From Abelmoschus esculentus (lineage: Eukaryota; Streptophyta; Magnoliopsida; Malvales; Malvaceae): 64,000 nt of DNA. Under the pieces are notes generated by a model that was not told the DNA's origin, ran no database searches, and saw only the letters and a list, made by a program, of their open reading frames with translations. Both the position numbers and the translations under genes were made by a program. Position 1 is the first letter of the stretch; every line of letters begins with the position of its first letter. The stretch is from contig JAUCBN010000011.1 in assembly GCA_035048815.1 (NCBI GenBank), positions 11,123,501 through 11,187,500 of the forward strand, in the 5' to 3' direction. Shown in pieces: positions 46,597 through 58,861 of this stretch.

Positions 46597-48459
46597 TTAA
46601 ACTGTAGAGTTCCCATCCGAATTCAAATCAAAAGGAAACTTCACGTTGTAGTTAAAGCTTGGATTTCCATCACTGCTCTTGTTGCTTCCAAAACTGTTCA
46701 ACCCAGTAGGACTAGTCCTAAACCCGTCATGGTTTGGGAATCCATAAAGAAGAGACGAGCTACTCCTTTGGTTCATGTCCGGGTTGGAATGGTACAACTT
46801 CTGCACGTTAGTGTTAGGATCTTCAGATGACATCGATAGCAGGGTCGGATCGAGGGTGCTTGAACCATCTTCTTCATACCTGATGTTTCGTTTCTTTCTA
46901 ATAACTTCATCCACAGAAGACTTGAGCAATAGCTTAGAAGCTCCCTTTCCGATCGGTAGCTTCGAACTTTGAAGAATTCCCTTCAGATCATAGTCGTTTA
47001 TATCGAAGTTTGTAATAGCATTTGCACCTTTCAGCCTAATAGCAGCTACATCATAAGCTCTAGCAGCTTTCTCTTCAGTATCTGATTGTTTAAAACATTG
47101 CAAAAATAACCCATATGAACCATATAAAGGATTACTTGAACCTCAAGTCATCTTCAATGACAGTAATTGTCATCATTTTGATGAACTAAATAAGTTAGGG
47201 TCAGTAGTTACCAAATGTTCCTAGGTAAATTCCTTTGATTTCTTTCCCTTTTCCAATCCTTGCTTGCCATTTCTTGAAATCCGAGTTCCTGCCGAGTAAT
47301 CCCTCGTGATCGAAAACGCAGAAAAAAGTACAGAACAGGCAGGGAAAGGAGATTATATGTATGTATTACCTGGAAACTCCACGATAAATGGATGCACCCT
47401 TGGAAAAGCCCTTACTTTTTCTGAAATTTTAAGAACAGTTTAATCAGTTGCAGTTGCAGGAATATACAGCAAACAGGAAGTAGGCCGAGGAATTTACCGT
47501 CTTATGTTGCAAAAATATTCATGTTTGGTATACAGCTTCATCTCTACCAAATCCGACTCGTAGTTACTAATCTAGTGATGCATGACATGAACAAACACAG
47601 CTTCTGATTAAGCTTGGATTGATGGAATCTTGTAAATATGTATAAGGTGAAAGACAGAACATACCGGAAAATTCAGTGGCGCCGATTCGCCCCATAGTTT
47701 GAGAGCAGCTAAATCATAAGCCCTTGCTGCCGATATTTCATCGTCGTATCCGCCTGCAGAACATATTCATATCGTTACAGATAATATGCTGGAGCCTGGA
47801 GTAACACAAGTGAATTATACACAGAATTTAGAACTGGATTGGATGAGTTCACTGACCTATATACACTGCAAAGTGTGGAAACAACAACAGCAACATGGTT
47901 AGCAATGAATGAGATACGATGATAACCAGGAAATATACATAAACAGAAGATGAAAGATGTACAGACCAGTCTTTGGTTTCTGTTTCGGGTCCGTGTTGTC
48001 CCACAAAAACGCCTCGTATCGACCGGTGTATCTGCATCAAATTCCATGGCATCTTTCAGTTACAATGGTAAAATATGTAGTAGGGTTGATATTAAGTTGA
48101 AATGAAGATGGATAAGCCATCACAACCTGCTAACTCCTCGGTAACTCGAGCTTCTCACACCGAACATGCGCAGCGAATCCCGGCGTGGCTGACGACGCTT
48201 CCCTTTACCTTCATTGCTCTGATTATCACTGTCAAATAAAATTGTTGAGTCCAACAGCAGCAGATGCTCAGATTCATGGAATAAATAGTGTGTTGTGATA
48301 GAGTCTTCACCTTGTTTGCTTTTGCTTCCTTGATGATCTCATTCCCTCCATAGGAGGTTGAGGAAGCAGCAATGGATTACCACATACATTCATCAATAGT
48401 GTATTACAATCTTGAAACTGAGGATCACTTGGCGATATGGGATCATTGTTTGAAGTCAT
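46597..48459 (-). CDS. AP2-family transcription factor with two AP2 repeats
   Basis: Nine exons on minus: 48459-48311, 48228-48127, 48031-47967, 47865-47857, 47753-47665, 47571-47498, 47420-47370, 47288-47212, 47081-46597. They sum to 1101 nt (366 aa plus TAA). Exon 4 is the 9-nt micro-exon (TGTATATAG) coding for VYI, a hallmark of this family. The first AP2 repeat spans SSSYRGVSR..YTGRYEAFLWDN..VYIGGYDDEISAARAYDLAALKLWG. The linker follows (YESDLVEMKLYTKHEYFCNI), then the second repeat GASIYRGVSR..KKWQARIGKG..GIYLGTFDTEEKAARAYDVAAI. Nuclear DNA-binding regulator, nearest the AINTEGUMENTA-like/WRINKLED side of the family; exact member uncertain. Odd: the HR after GVSR in repeat 1 is missing, and repeat 2 has NSDFKKW where HHxxGRW is usual. 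Confidence 0.88.
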
Positions 48460-48504
48460 GTTGATGGATCCTACAAAATTAAAACAAATGAGAATACATG
48501 AATG

Positions 48505-48525
48505 CATACATACATACATACATAC
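48505..48525. repeat. (CATA)n microsatellite in AP2 upstream region
   Basis: Five perfect CATA units plus C, about 45 bp upstream of the AP2 start codon and possibly within its 5' UTR. Confidence 0.9.
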
Positions 48526-48724
48526 GATGGCTAATAATATTTCAAATAATTACGATTAATATACTTTTATACGGGCCAACAGAACGAGAAAAAATAATCA
48601 TTGAACTCATTCTAATGATATCTTAGAAAAACCAAAAAAAATATACACAAATATTTAAGGGATTCAAAATACTAGACACCATTTGGTGTTGTTAACATCT
48701 AAGAGGTCATGGTCAATATTTTGG

Positions 48725-49222
48725 AGATGGGCACGGGTTAGGTTGGGTTTTTGGCTCACTTGAATCCGACCCGATCCAAACGTAAATATCTTAATTTCTT
48801 TCTCGATTCAATTTGGATTTTTTAAGAAATCCAACCAAAATAGACTTGATCCGAAAATAAATTCTTTAAATTCGACCCCGGTCCGACCTATAGAAAAATA
48901 ATTTTAGAGACTTAATTGTAAAAAAATAACTTTAAGAGACTTAATTATAAATAAAAAATTAATTTTAGGAACTTAATTATAAAAATATATAAAGAGGTGA
49001 ATATTATTACAAATATCCCTAAAAAATTAAAGGAAAAATTATAATTAGTCCGAGTAAGGTCGGATCGGATATTTTACATCCTAAACTTGAACTTGACCCA
49101 ACTTCTCCCTTAATAAAAAACTGACCCGATCTGAATTTATTTTTTCCCCCAAAATCCGATTCGATCGGACTGAATTAGGTCAAAATACGATCGGGATGAA
49201 AAAAAATATTCATCCCTAATAT
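48725..49222. mobile_element. CCGACCCGATCC-rich short element
   Basis: From GATGGGCACGGGTTAGG to GATGAAAAAAAATATTCATCCCTAAT, filled with AATCCGACCCGATCC/GATCGGATCGG-like words. The ends are weakly inverted. Composition resembles the other word-rich elements in this window. Within about 300 bp of the AP2 gene. Confidence 0.45.
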
Positions 49223-50336
49223 TAATACTAGTTTCTTTAAATAAAATCTTTAAATCCATTAACATAAAGAGAGAGAGCTTACGATTTGCAAGAAAATAGA
49301 ACCCCATATCATAAATCCTTTATTTTCTTTAAATTATTTATTTCAACAATTAAATTCAAAACTCGATACGAGAATATAATACTCTAATTATTTAATATAA
49401 CTTAAAAAATAAAATCAGAAAATATATATGTAATCAACACCCATCTAATCTTTGACAAAACATAAAATCTCAATGTAATCTTGAATTGTAAGAAACAATC
49501 ATGGTCAAATCTATGTATTTCACAGATAAAAAATAAAAAAATAGAACTGAATTTAAATAAGAAATAAAAAATAAAAAATAAAAAATAGATAATAAATTAA
49601 ATTATTATCAGACCAAGAAACTTAGTATTTGAACTGACCTGATTATAATCTCTATGGAACCAAATGAAGATTCAGACTCTGGTTCATCAGTATTTATGGG
49701 GAAGAGAAAAGATTAAAAGGTAAAAAAAACTGTCAATTAAATTAGAGGGTGAAAATGGAAACTATAAATTATTTAAGATTTTAGTAACCATATATAGTTG
49801 TGTATAATAAATACAACAATCATCACAAAATATCAAGTGTAGTGTGGGTTCCACATTTTTTTACTATTATTAATATTTAATTTATTAATTAATTAATTTA
49901 GATCGAATATTATAAATTTATTTTTTACTTAATTTTTAAAATTTAAATTTCTAATTTTATTTTAAAAATAAAGTAAGAAGTAATTCTACCTTTAAAATAA
50001 TCTTATTAAGCGGCGGTGGTGTCTCTCCTACAGTTATTGGTAGGTTCGAATATAATACAGGAGTCGCGATCATTCTTTTTAGTTTCATCAATTTAGCTAT
50101 TAAACTCCTTAATTGTAATAATTTCGTTCTTTGATTATTATTGATAATGACTGTTAAATTATATATATGTGGTTGTTATCTGTTTTCACATTACTTGTTA
50201 TTGTAAATTATCTTATAACGTTGATGATAACAAATTAATTTTTAAGACATTATATATAAATAAAAAAATTAAAATTAATTATTTTAAATTATATATTTTT
50301 TAAAATAAATTACATATAAAAAATATATCATTATAT
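49223..50336. other. AT-rich gene-free stretch
   Basis: AP2 upstream region to about 49680; beyond that, AT-rich sequence. A TTAATTAATTAATTTA run lies near 49880-49900. No gene recognised. Confidence 0.4.
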
Positions 50337-53300
50337 TTAAGGGTGTACAAAAAATCGGTAAATTGAAACTGATTCTGAAATCTTAAAAAAATCGAACGAA
50401 AAAAATGGTTAACTAAATCGAAAAATTCGATTTATGATCGGTTTTTTATTTTTTTATAAAAACCGATTCGATTACGGTTTACGATTTTAGAAAAATCGGT
50501 CAACCCAACCGACCGGTTATATAATATATATTATTATATTATATATTATTTCAATATTTTATATAAAAATATATTTTAATTTATTTTCTAATTTTAGAAA
50601 AGTAAAATTATAATTTATCTTATAAAAGTGTTTAACTTGCAAATATTAAAAAATATACTAATATCATATATTATTTTTCTAATTATATATTTTTTCTAAC
50701 ATGTTATTAAAATTTATATCGTTAATAAATAAAATAAAAAATCGTTACCCGAACCGATCCAAATTGAAGTTTTCGATTAACCGGATAAACGTTTAACCGG
50801 TTGAATGATTACTATTTAGGGTCGAGAATTGGGTGACACGAATTTATCTGTGACACCCCCACCCTGGGCCGGTAAGAAAGGGGCGTCACCGGTCCTTGAG
50901 CACTCCGATAACCCGGCCTGAACAATGGTTTACCAACTTAACTTAACCTGAAAGTACCGATTTTAGGGGTAAATTAAAACTTTTCCTATTATTAGGCCTA
51001 AAAATCACTTAGCAACTTATATTCACTGCTAAACATTCCCGAAACCTATTGTTCCTTCAGTAGTTCTATAATTCATTTATCCATTCCATATAACAATATC
51101 AATAGTTTGTTTTATTTCATTCCATAACATGCAATCCATTGCAAAATATACATACATATTAAACGTATCAAATGTGTCATCATTCTTAAGTTATACAAAA
51201 CTAAGCCCCAAGATACCAAAATGATTCACTATATACAAACCGTCTAAAGAAATCAAAATGCATGATCTAACAAAACAAGACTAGCCACCACTAGGAGATC
51301 TCAAAAAAGGACATCCATGGATTGTGCTGCTGCTGATCCGAACGACGGAAAATCCGAGACCGAGCTATTAATCGATCGACCTGAAATGTTTGGGAAGAGC
51401 AAAAGGGACCGGGGGTAAGTACATAAGGTACTTAGTGAGGTAACAAAAAAAGAAATCAAAACAATCCAAGGCAATCCAAACATGTATCATATGCCAAGTT
51501 AAGTTCACATATACCATAACATACCAAGTTCAAGTACACATTTACCAAATTCAATGTATAACAATTCAATCCAAGGTTCAACATGTGACAATCCGATTAC
51601 ACGTATCAATTTAATATTCACTATGTGACAATCCATATACATGTAACAATCCAAAGTTCAATATATGACAATCCAAATATATGTAACAATCCAATGTTCA
51701 ATATATGACTATCCAAATTCATGTAACAATCCAATGAGTAATATGCCAATAACAAGTGCATTTTCATAACAAGTAATCATGCTTGTATTTTAACTAACAA
51801 TTATAGTGCAATTTAAATTCAAGTTAATTAAATCATTACAACCACCTTGGTATTTAGCTAGAAGATAATCGAATCTCCAACCAACTGTCGCCACAATATG
51901 CACCTATAGTGCTGGTCAAAACCCTCCTACTATCGCCAATGACCAAAAACGTACCCTCCGTCTGTCGCCAATAAGGGCCAATTGCCCCGGACTGAAGTCC
52001 TACCCGATACAATGAGCTCTAGATTCTAAGGCATGCCTTCCTATCTAACTAACTAGCTACCAAGGTTGTCGATTATCAATTTAAGCATATCAATCTAATA
52101 TTCAATATCATTTCAATAATACGGTCCTCATAGACCAAGCCTCTTAGGCCATTGTGCCTAGGCTCATAAGAATTCATTTCATGTCATTTCATATACATTA
52201 CATTAAACATGCTAAGCACAAGCAAAATCAGAACTTTAATTGCATGGAACAAATGCATGTACATGTACCTTGCATCCCAAACTTAAGCATGCCATTCATA
52301 CCTCGGCATATGCAATGCATGGGTATGAACAAACCAAAACAAATACTTAACAAGCAATTCATATTCAATCAACATGCTAACAAATAACACGGAATCAAGC
52401 AAGTTTTCATAGCATTTCACTCTCCCCTTAAAGATTAGCCAAGTTTGTATTAAGTCATATTTCATACCGGTTTAATCATAAACAATTAAAAAAATCAGAA
52501 TTGGGTTAGGACCTAGTCCCAACCCCAAAGAAAGTCACACTCACTAACAATCCAAGCGAAACTTCTAGGGATTATGGATGATTGGCCCCTTGCTCCTTCT
52601 CTTGGCAAGCTCTTGCCTCAGCTCTTCCTCACTATCCAATTCTTTAGAAGCCTCTAAAACACACAAAAGCACTGACACATCATCAAAATACATTCGAACT
52701 ATACATTTCATAATTAACAACTCCAAAACAACCAAAACAGTAAGGTTACATTCCTGGACAGATTGTACAATGCTCACTAAACTATTTTTATCTTTTGATC
52801 CACATGTCCAAAAATTGTCCACTTTACTTTGTTGGAAAGATAACGAAACCATCTTTTGAACCATATAAAGCTTGAATTTTTCCTACGAACCCATCAATAC
52901 CAGTTTTCAATTTAAAGACAAGGCAATGCTGTTTCGGGACAGTCTGGACCAATCTTTTTGTTTCTCTTATATCTTCTAATTTACAAGGGAAAACGAGGTG
53001 AGGTTTTTTTCTAATTAAACTAGACTCATCCAAGTTCTAGACTGCTCAATTCTAGACCTAAATTCCTTTTACATTATTTTAGGGAATTTTTTGAAGCTAC
53101 TGTCCAGAACAGGGCCTATTCTGGACAGATTTCACCTACATCAATTCTAGCTCAAGATTCATCAACCTAATCACCAATTCAACTCATCCAACACTTGTAA
53201 ACTTTAGTAGAATCAGTTTCAAGCACATTTTACCTATACAAACATTTTTAATTTGGCATTTAAAAAGAGTTTTCAGCTCAATCCATGAAGCTACTAAAAT

Positions 53301-54362
53301 ATCACCTATAAGCTAGTCCAAAGCATTTTACCAATTCTAACACTTCCTTTCCTTCATCTTTTCAACCAAAACACCTACAATTTAATTTCCTCACTCTTAA
53401 AACATTATCCTATGAATTAAATATTAAATTTCCAGATTCAACCAAAATAAATAAGTCCACCAATTTCTTAATTCTTGCAAAACAGTCCAAAATCACATTT
53501 ATCACTTAATTTCCTAGCAACAAGTTTCTCATGCTTCTTTTCACCCTAAATCAATCCACATATGAATATTTTAATCATCCTAACATCAAAAACCTTCCTA
53601 AATTTAACCATAAATCAGTCCCTACAATTTCCCAACCCATGCAACTTAGTCCTTAAGCTCAAAAACTCAACAAATGTAACAACATAAATTTTCCAGCAGC
53701 ATGTATTCAACTTCTAACTTAAAAATAAACTAACTATGAACACTATATTAAATTTTCAGCCATGGAATTCAAGCTAACAACCTTCAACTTCATTTTTAAC
53801 TAAGCTTAGAAGAAGAAAAATACCTTACCTTGCTTGTTTGACCTCCCTAATCAAGAATCTTGCTTCAAACCTTCAAAATCTCACTTAAAATCTCACATGC
53901 AAGGCAGGCAAACTTTTTCTCTCAAACTCTCTCCCATGGCCAGCCAAGAGGGAAGAAATGGGTGAAGAGGATGACAATTAGAACTTTCTCTCTCCCACTA
54001 TCTCATATCATCATTATTTTCCCCCTTTTTCTTATTTAATTTTTTTTAATTCAAACAAAACTTTTAATTAGGGACAAGGGGTGGCCGGCCACATGGTGTT
54101 TTGCCATGTGTCCAAGGTCACCAATTACTTAAAAACTTACATGCAATCTCTCTTTTCTTGAGTTTTCACTTTTTGGTCCTTTTTCAATTTGGCCTCTAAT
54201 TTTCAAATTCATTTAATTTAGTCACTAAATTTTAAATTTTATTAAGCTCTAATTTAATTTATTTAGTCCTTAACTTCTAGGCTATGTTTAGGGTATTACA
54301 TTATCGATTAACTAAAATAATTTAATAATGGTTAACCGAACCCGGTTTTACATGCCCCTAAT
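50337..54362. mobile_element. Older TIR element (AACCGGTTAACCG words) split by a solo LTR
   Basis: Left end TTAAGGGTGTACAAAAAATC (50337) mirrors right end CCCGGTTTTACATGCCCCTAA (54341-54361). The inner text is rich in ACCGATTCGATT, TTAACCGGTTG and GGTTAACCGAACC. Subtracting the inserted LTR leaves about 570 bp. No coding. Confidence 0.55.
50849..54300 (-). mobile_element. 3.45-kb solo LTR with TSD
   Basis: TGTGACACCCCCACC ... GGGTATTACA (reversed: TGTAATACCC ... GGGTGTCACA) with a perfect 5-bp duplication TTATC at 50844-50848 and 54301-54305. No protease, RT, primer site or polypurine tract, so a solo LTR of a long-LTR, probably Ty3/gypsy, family. Minus orientation is inferred from leader-like sequence at about 53830-54000 reversed, with a possible donor CAAG|GTAAGG. 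TGTCCAGA/CTGGACAG words recur around 52755, 52940, 53100 and 53130. Short frames inside are spurious. Confidence 0.8.
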
Positions 54363-54620
54363 TATATTATAAAAATTATTTTGTTTGTTGTGAATAAAGT
54401 AAAGAATAAGAATAAAATAGAACAAATATGAGAGACAAAAGAGAGGGATTTGTATTATATTTTCAAAGTAGGATTGTGTATAATATTTTCTTCAAAAGTC
54501 TATATTTATAGGCATAAGATGGAAACCCTAATTCCGATGAGTATTAAACCCTAATAATAAAGCTCACTAAAGTTTAACTTAATATATGGATATCCACCAT
54601 AAATAAAGATATTCATAACA

Positions 54621-54632
54621 CTCCTCCTTGAA
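54621..54632 (-). other. Polypurine tract of the 5.4-kb copia element
   Basis: Minus strand CAAGGAGGAG directly precedes the 3' LTR start TGTTATG. Confidence 0.7.
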
Positions 54633-55384
54633 TATCTATGAAGATAATGTGTCTCGTTAAAACCTTACTCAGATAAAAACCTTTTGGGAAAAAAATTAGT
54701 GAAGGAAAAAAAGTACACACATCTTTGATAGAATAACATGTTGCCTCATTAAAAACCTTACCAGGAAAACTCATTGGGTCAAAACCTTGGTTAAGGAAAA
54801 AAGAATGCAACGCGTATTTACTCTCCTCATGAAAATATCACATAAGATCTTTGAATCTTCATAATTCAATATTAAATACAATCTTCAAATATTGAGGTAG
54901 ATTATGTACTAGTGGATAAATCTTTCAAATTATTACTTAAATGAATCGCGGATACTATTCTTATGAAGATCACAAGGGACGAAACTTGAAAGAAATATGT
55001 TTCATTTTATCATATTTGATATATCCATCTTGAGATATAAATTTTATATTATTTGTACCTAAGATAGCTTGCATCTTATATTGTGAAAGCAATTCACATA
55101 TCTTTAAGATATGTTTAGTCAAACACATATTTCTATTTTGTATCATGCATAACAATTATTTAAAGGTAATGATCTCATAGTACTTAAATAATATTTATAG
55201 ACCAACTAAGATACGGTGCTTCCAAATCAAATAATGTATATATTGTACTTTTAGACTAAGAATATCATTACCTTTTTCTTGAGGAAGAAAAAATCTTTGT
55301 TTACATTAAGAGACCAAACAACGATAAGAGTGATCAATGAATATGCGTTATACATGTAAAGTCTCTTTAAACATTTTTCTGTAT

Positions 55385-55475
55385 GTCGATTGATGCACAA
55401 GGATTTGAGGAGATCTCTTCACAAGTCTCAACGATATTCAAATCATCGACATACACAATAATAAAAATTCAGAGT
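55385..55475 (-). pseudogene. Copia reverse transcriptase active-site remnant
   Basis: Minus-strand translation gives FIIVYVDDLNIVETCEEIS at about 55405-55470, the catalytic YVDD box. Flanking frames are interrupted; RT similarity presumably covers about 54700-56000 but is shredded. Confidence 0.7.
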
Positions 55476-56257
55476 TAATCCTCTTAATAAAAATTCTCGG
55501 GAAAATTAAACAATTCATATAGCATTATGCTAATAAGTATTCAAAGAGACGATCGTACTAAATACGTCTAAATTGTTTTCAAGTCATAAAAAGATATATT
55601 CAATATAATTTAATAATGTTCTCGAGAACTTGAATTAATTGCTTATGACAATCTGAATCTTTCCGAAAGTTTCATGTAAATATTACTATCAAGAGGCCCA
55701 TTCAAATAGGATGTAACAACATCCATTAGGCAAAAACTGAGTAATTTTATTTATTGTCAGATTGATCAAAATCTAAAAGTAGTTGCATCCACCATCGAGG
55801 AATATATTTTTTTCATAATCAATTTCATGTCTTTGTGAGAATCCTTGTGCAACCAAATGAGCTTATATCTCATGATTTCCCCTTTCGATTTCTCTTTCTC
55901 ACAAAGACTCATTTATATCAACGAGCTTTACATATTTCAATGTATGGGCTATAAGCCCAAATACTTCTCTTTCCAAAATAGATTTTAGTTTTGCCTCAGT
56001 TGTCTGTTTCATGTTGGCCAATCATTTCTTTCTCCAATTGACAATGGCTCATGATCCACATCATCAAATAAAATCTCTAGTTCTATATTGCATGCAAATA
56101 TATTAACGATGTCGATTTAATTTCAATTTCACTTATTACTAGACATGATATAAGCTATTGAGATCTCTTTATCATCAAGTAACTGAGTCATGCCAATTTC
56201 TCTGTTGGAGACCTTTTAATCTCTTCTAGAGATTTTCATAATTCATTGATTCCTCGA

Positions 56258-56461
56258 TCAGACTATCATAAAATATAGCTCCTTTTCTTTTTCGAGGATT
56301 TCTTTATCTTTGGAACTTACTTGTCTATTACGCTTCAAGCGTAAGTTAGACTCATTAGCAACAAGAGTTTGTCCTTTCAGGACATCAAATTTAATCGGAG
56401 CATTCATAGCCGGTATACGTGACTTAGTCACTCTTTTAAGGTCAGCAAAATCATCTAGCAA
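56258..56461 (-). pseudogene. Copia integrase-to-RT linker fragment
   Basis: 67 codons: SRIPAMNAPIKFDVLKGQTL, NESNLRLKRNRQVSSKDKEI. The A-N-A-P-I and LKRNR..SSKDK pattern is typical of the segment before RT in this copia family. It sits between the RT and gag remnants as expected. Confidence 0.65.
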
Positions 56462-58276
56462 TTGATTTGCTAAATGAATTATCCTTTGAACTTATAGTTC
56501 ACATTGTTGAATTTGTGGATCAAACAAAAAATGATAATTCTTTCCAATTTATTTCCTTTTCCAACTTTTTTATTTTCTCCCCCTAATATCGGGTAAACTA
56601 ACTCATTAAAATAATAGTTAGTAAATCGAGCTATAAATAAATTCTCTCATCAAAAGCTCAAGATATTTAAATCTGATATATATTCTCAACAAAACTCATC
56701 TTTGTGTGTTATGGTGGAGCAATTAAAACATATATCACATACCCCAAAAATCTAAGATGAGAAATATTTAATTCTTGACCAAAAACCATTTATAATGGAA
56801 ACTTTTAATCATTTGTTGGCTTGATGTGAATTGGTGATACTACATGTAAAATGACATGTCATCAACATTATCAAGACTATTTGTCTTTATAAGATAATCT
56901 GAAAAATATGCTCATAATTTTATCAATTGAGCAAGTAGCCTCGCAAACACTAAGTTGTGGGTTAATAACAAGATACATATAATAATCTAGTTGATGCATC
57001 GATTAAAATCGTAAAATATCTAGATGGATTGTAAGAAAGGTGTATGAGCCCATATATATCACCTTGTATCTGTTCTAGAAAATTAATAGATTTACACTTT
57101 ATATTAGTTGTTGATGATTGAATAATCAAATTGCTTTCATAGCAAGTATCACATGAAAATTACCTTGAGGAAAATCTTAGTTCTTCAATTAGTGACCACA
57201 TAAAAGTGTTAATAAATTTTCACATCATAATTGAACTAGGATGACCTAACCGGTCATGCCAAATAAATTTATTAGTAAACATTTGGTTTACAATAACATA
57301 AACTTCAATTTGTACTAATTCTTATATAGTACAATATGGATGACAATGCATGTAATTTTGTCAAAATTTTCTTATTGCCTTGAGTTATACTCGTAATATT
57401 GTGATAGTCAGCATCTCCTTAACTAATATTCTCAATATATTTCTATAAATATCTTTAAAACTCAATAAATCTTTTTGCGACTTTGACGAGTATAATGCAC
57501 TGTAAATATGGAATAAAATTTCATTTGGCAATAAAATATTTGTTTAGTCGAAGTCTTATATGATATTAGTACTTCCGGATATAGTACTCACATTATTCTC
57601 TTGAATTTAAAATGAGAAAATATGCATAATTATGCACATTTTAATATGTGCTTTATTTCATTCACTTTGGGGAATAAAAAATATGTGATTTGTACCATTC
57701 ACTTCGGAGAATGACAAAATATTAAATATTGCATATTATATCAAATCAATTATCTATCAAAGATAAACTCTCAAAAGATCTTCCAAAACATTGATATTGC
57801 AGTACTTTGAGATATAGTACTCACATTTTCCCTTGTATTTAAATGGGAAAATATTTCTTATGCTTTAGTATAAGTACTTGCACTGTCTCTTTGACATAAA
57901 TAGCCACAATCCATTGTAGATTTTATTCCGGAAGGGATAATATTCTTCAAAGGATAAATTAACATAAAACTTAAATAAATAATATATAAAATAAATCAAC
58001 GATAAATTAATATAAAGTATAAATAAATAATATGTAAAATAACTTAACGATAAATTAAATAATAAATAAAAATAAATTAACATAAAACAAAATAAATAAA
58101 ATATCAATTATTCCTTTTAGAGGTTATAAAGGAAATAAATTAAATGGAGAATTATTCCCTTCTAGGGTTATGAAAAAATTAACAATATCCAATTGAGTTA
58201 GATCAACAATGCCATAATTATTTTCGCCATAAAGAAATTTTGTTTATATTTTCTTTCATTTATCATTCATGATTAT

Positions 58277-58345
58277 GGATAAAGTTCATAATACTTCGGC
58301 GTTTGACAAGTACGAGATCAATGGTTTGCACCATCACATTGATAA
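58277..58345 (-). pseudogene. Copia gag zinc-knuckle remnant
   Basis: The minus strand reads CYQCDGANH, stop, SRTCQTPK, matching the C-x2-C-x4-H-x4-C knuckle of a well-known copia gag, with the usual Trp after His changed to a stop. Confidence 0.65.
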
Positions 58346-58686
58346 CATAAAGATTTTGATATGATCTATATCATTCTTGTCATCTTTATAATTTCACTTC
58401 TGGTGGATATAAACATTGTCAAAATAATCATCTTATCCATATTTATTTTATGACCTCAATCGCAACCACAATTACTAATGTGGCTTTTATTTATTCCGCT
58501 ATAAAATATCATATTCTCTTTAGGGAATAGAGCGGAGACTAATAGGTATTTAAAACCTTTTCATGATATTGTTCTGTAAGACAACATTAATATGTGAAAA
58601 GTGAATGTGTTTCTAACATATCCTCATCAGTAATACTCTGGCACATAATTGAGTTTTATTCACTAAACATATAGTGAATTATCACG

Positions 58687-58861
58687 TTTGCATTCACTTC
58701 AAGGAATAAAACAAATTCAATAATCGCATGGAATAAACACCATGCTTGCATTCACTTTAGGGAATGATATAAATCCAATAATCGCATGGAATAAACATCA
58801 TACTTGCATTCACTTCAAGGAATGACATAAATCCAATAATTGCATGGAATAATCATCATGC
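58687..58861. repeat. 58-bp tandem repeat, three copies
   Basis: Units start TTGCATTCACTT(C/T)A(A/G)GGAAT and end CGCATGGAATAAACATCATAC, at 58688, 58746 and 58804. They lie in the decayed gag region. More CATTCACTT..GGAATGA words occur at 57655-57720, suggesting wider amplification. Confidence 0.8.

Noticed and set aside
46573..46972. Plus-strand frames over the AP2 C-terminal exon
   Set aside because: Antisense shadows of AP2 coding sequence.
47775..48052. Minus-strand 67- and 90-codon frames
   Set aside because: They read through AP2 exon 3 and the following intron in other frames; the spliced model explains the sequence.
52154..53033. Short frames inside the 3.45-kb LTR
   Set aside because: No motif; overlapping frames on both strands with the biased composition of the LTR.
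57865..58107. 80-codon Tyr/Leu/Phe-rich frame resembling a membrane protein
   Set aside because: Low-complexity translation of AT-rich repeated DNA within the decayed copia element.
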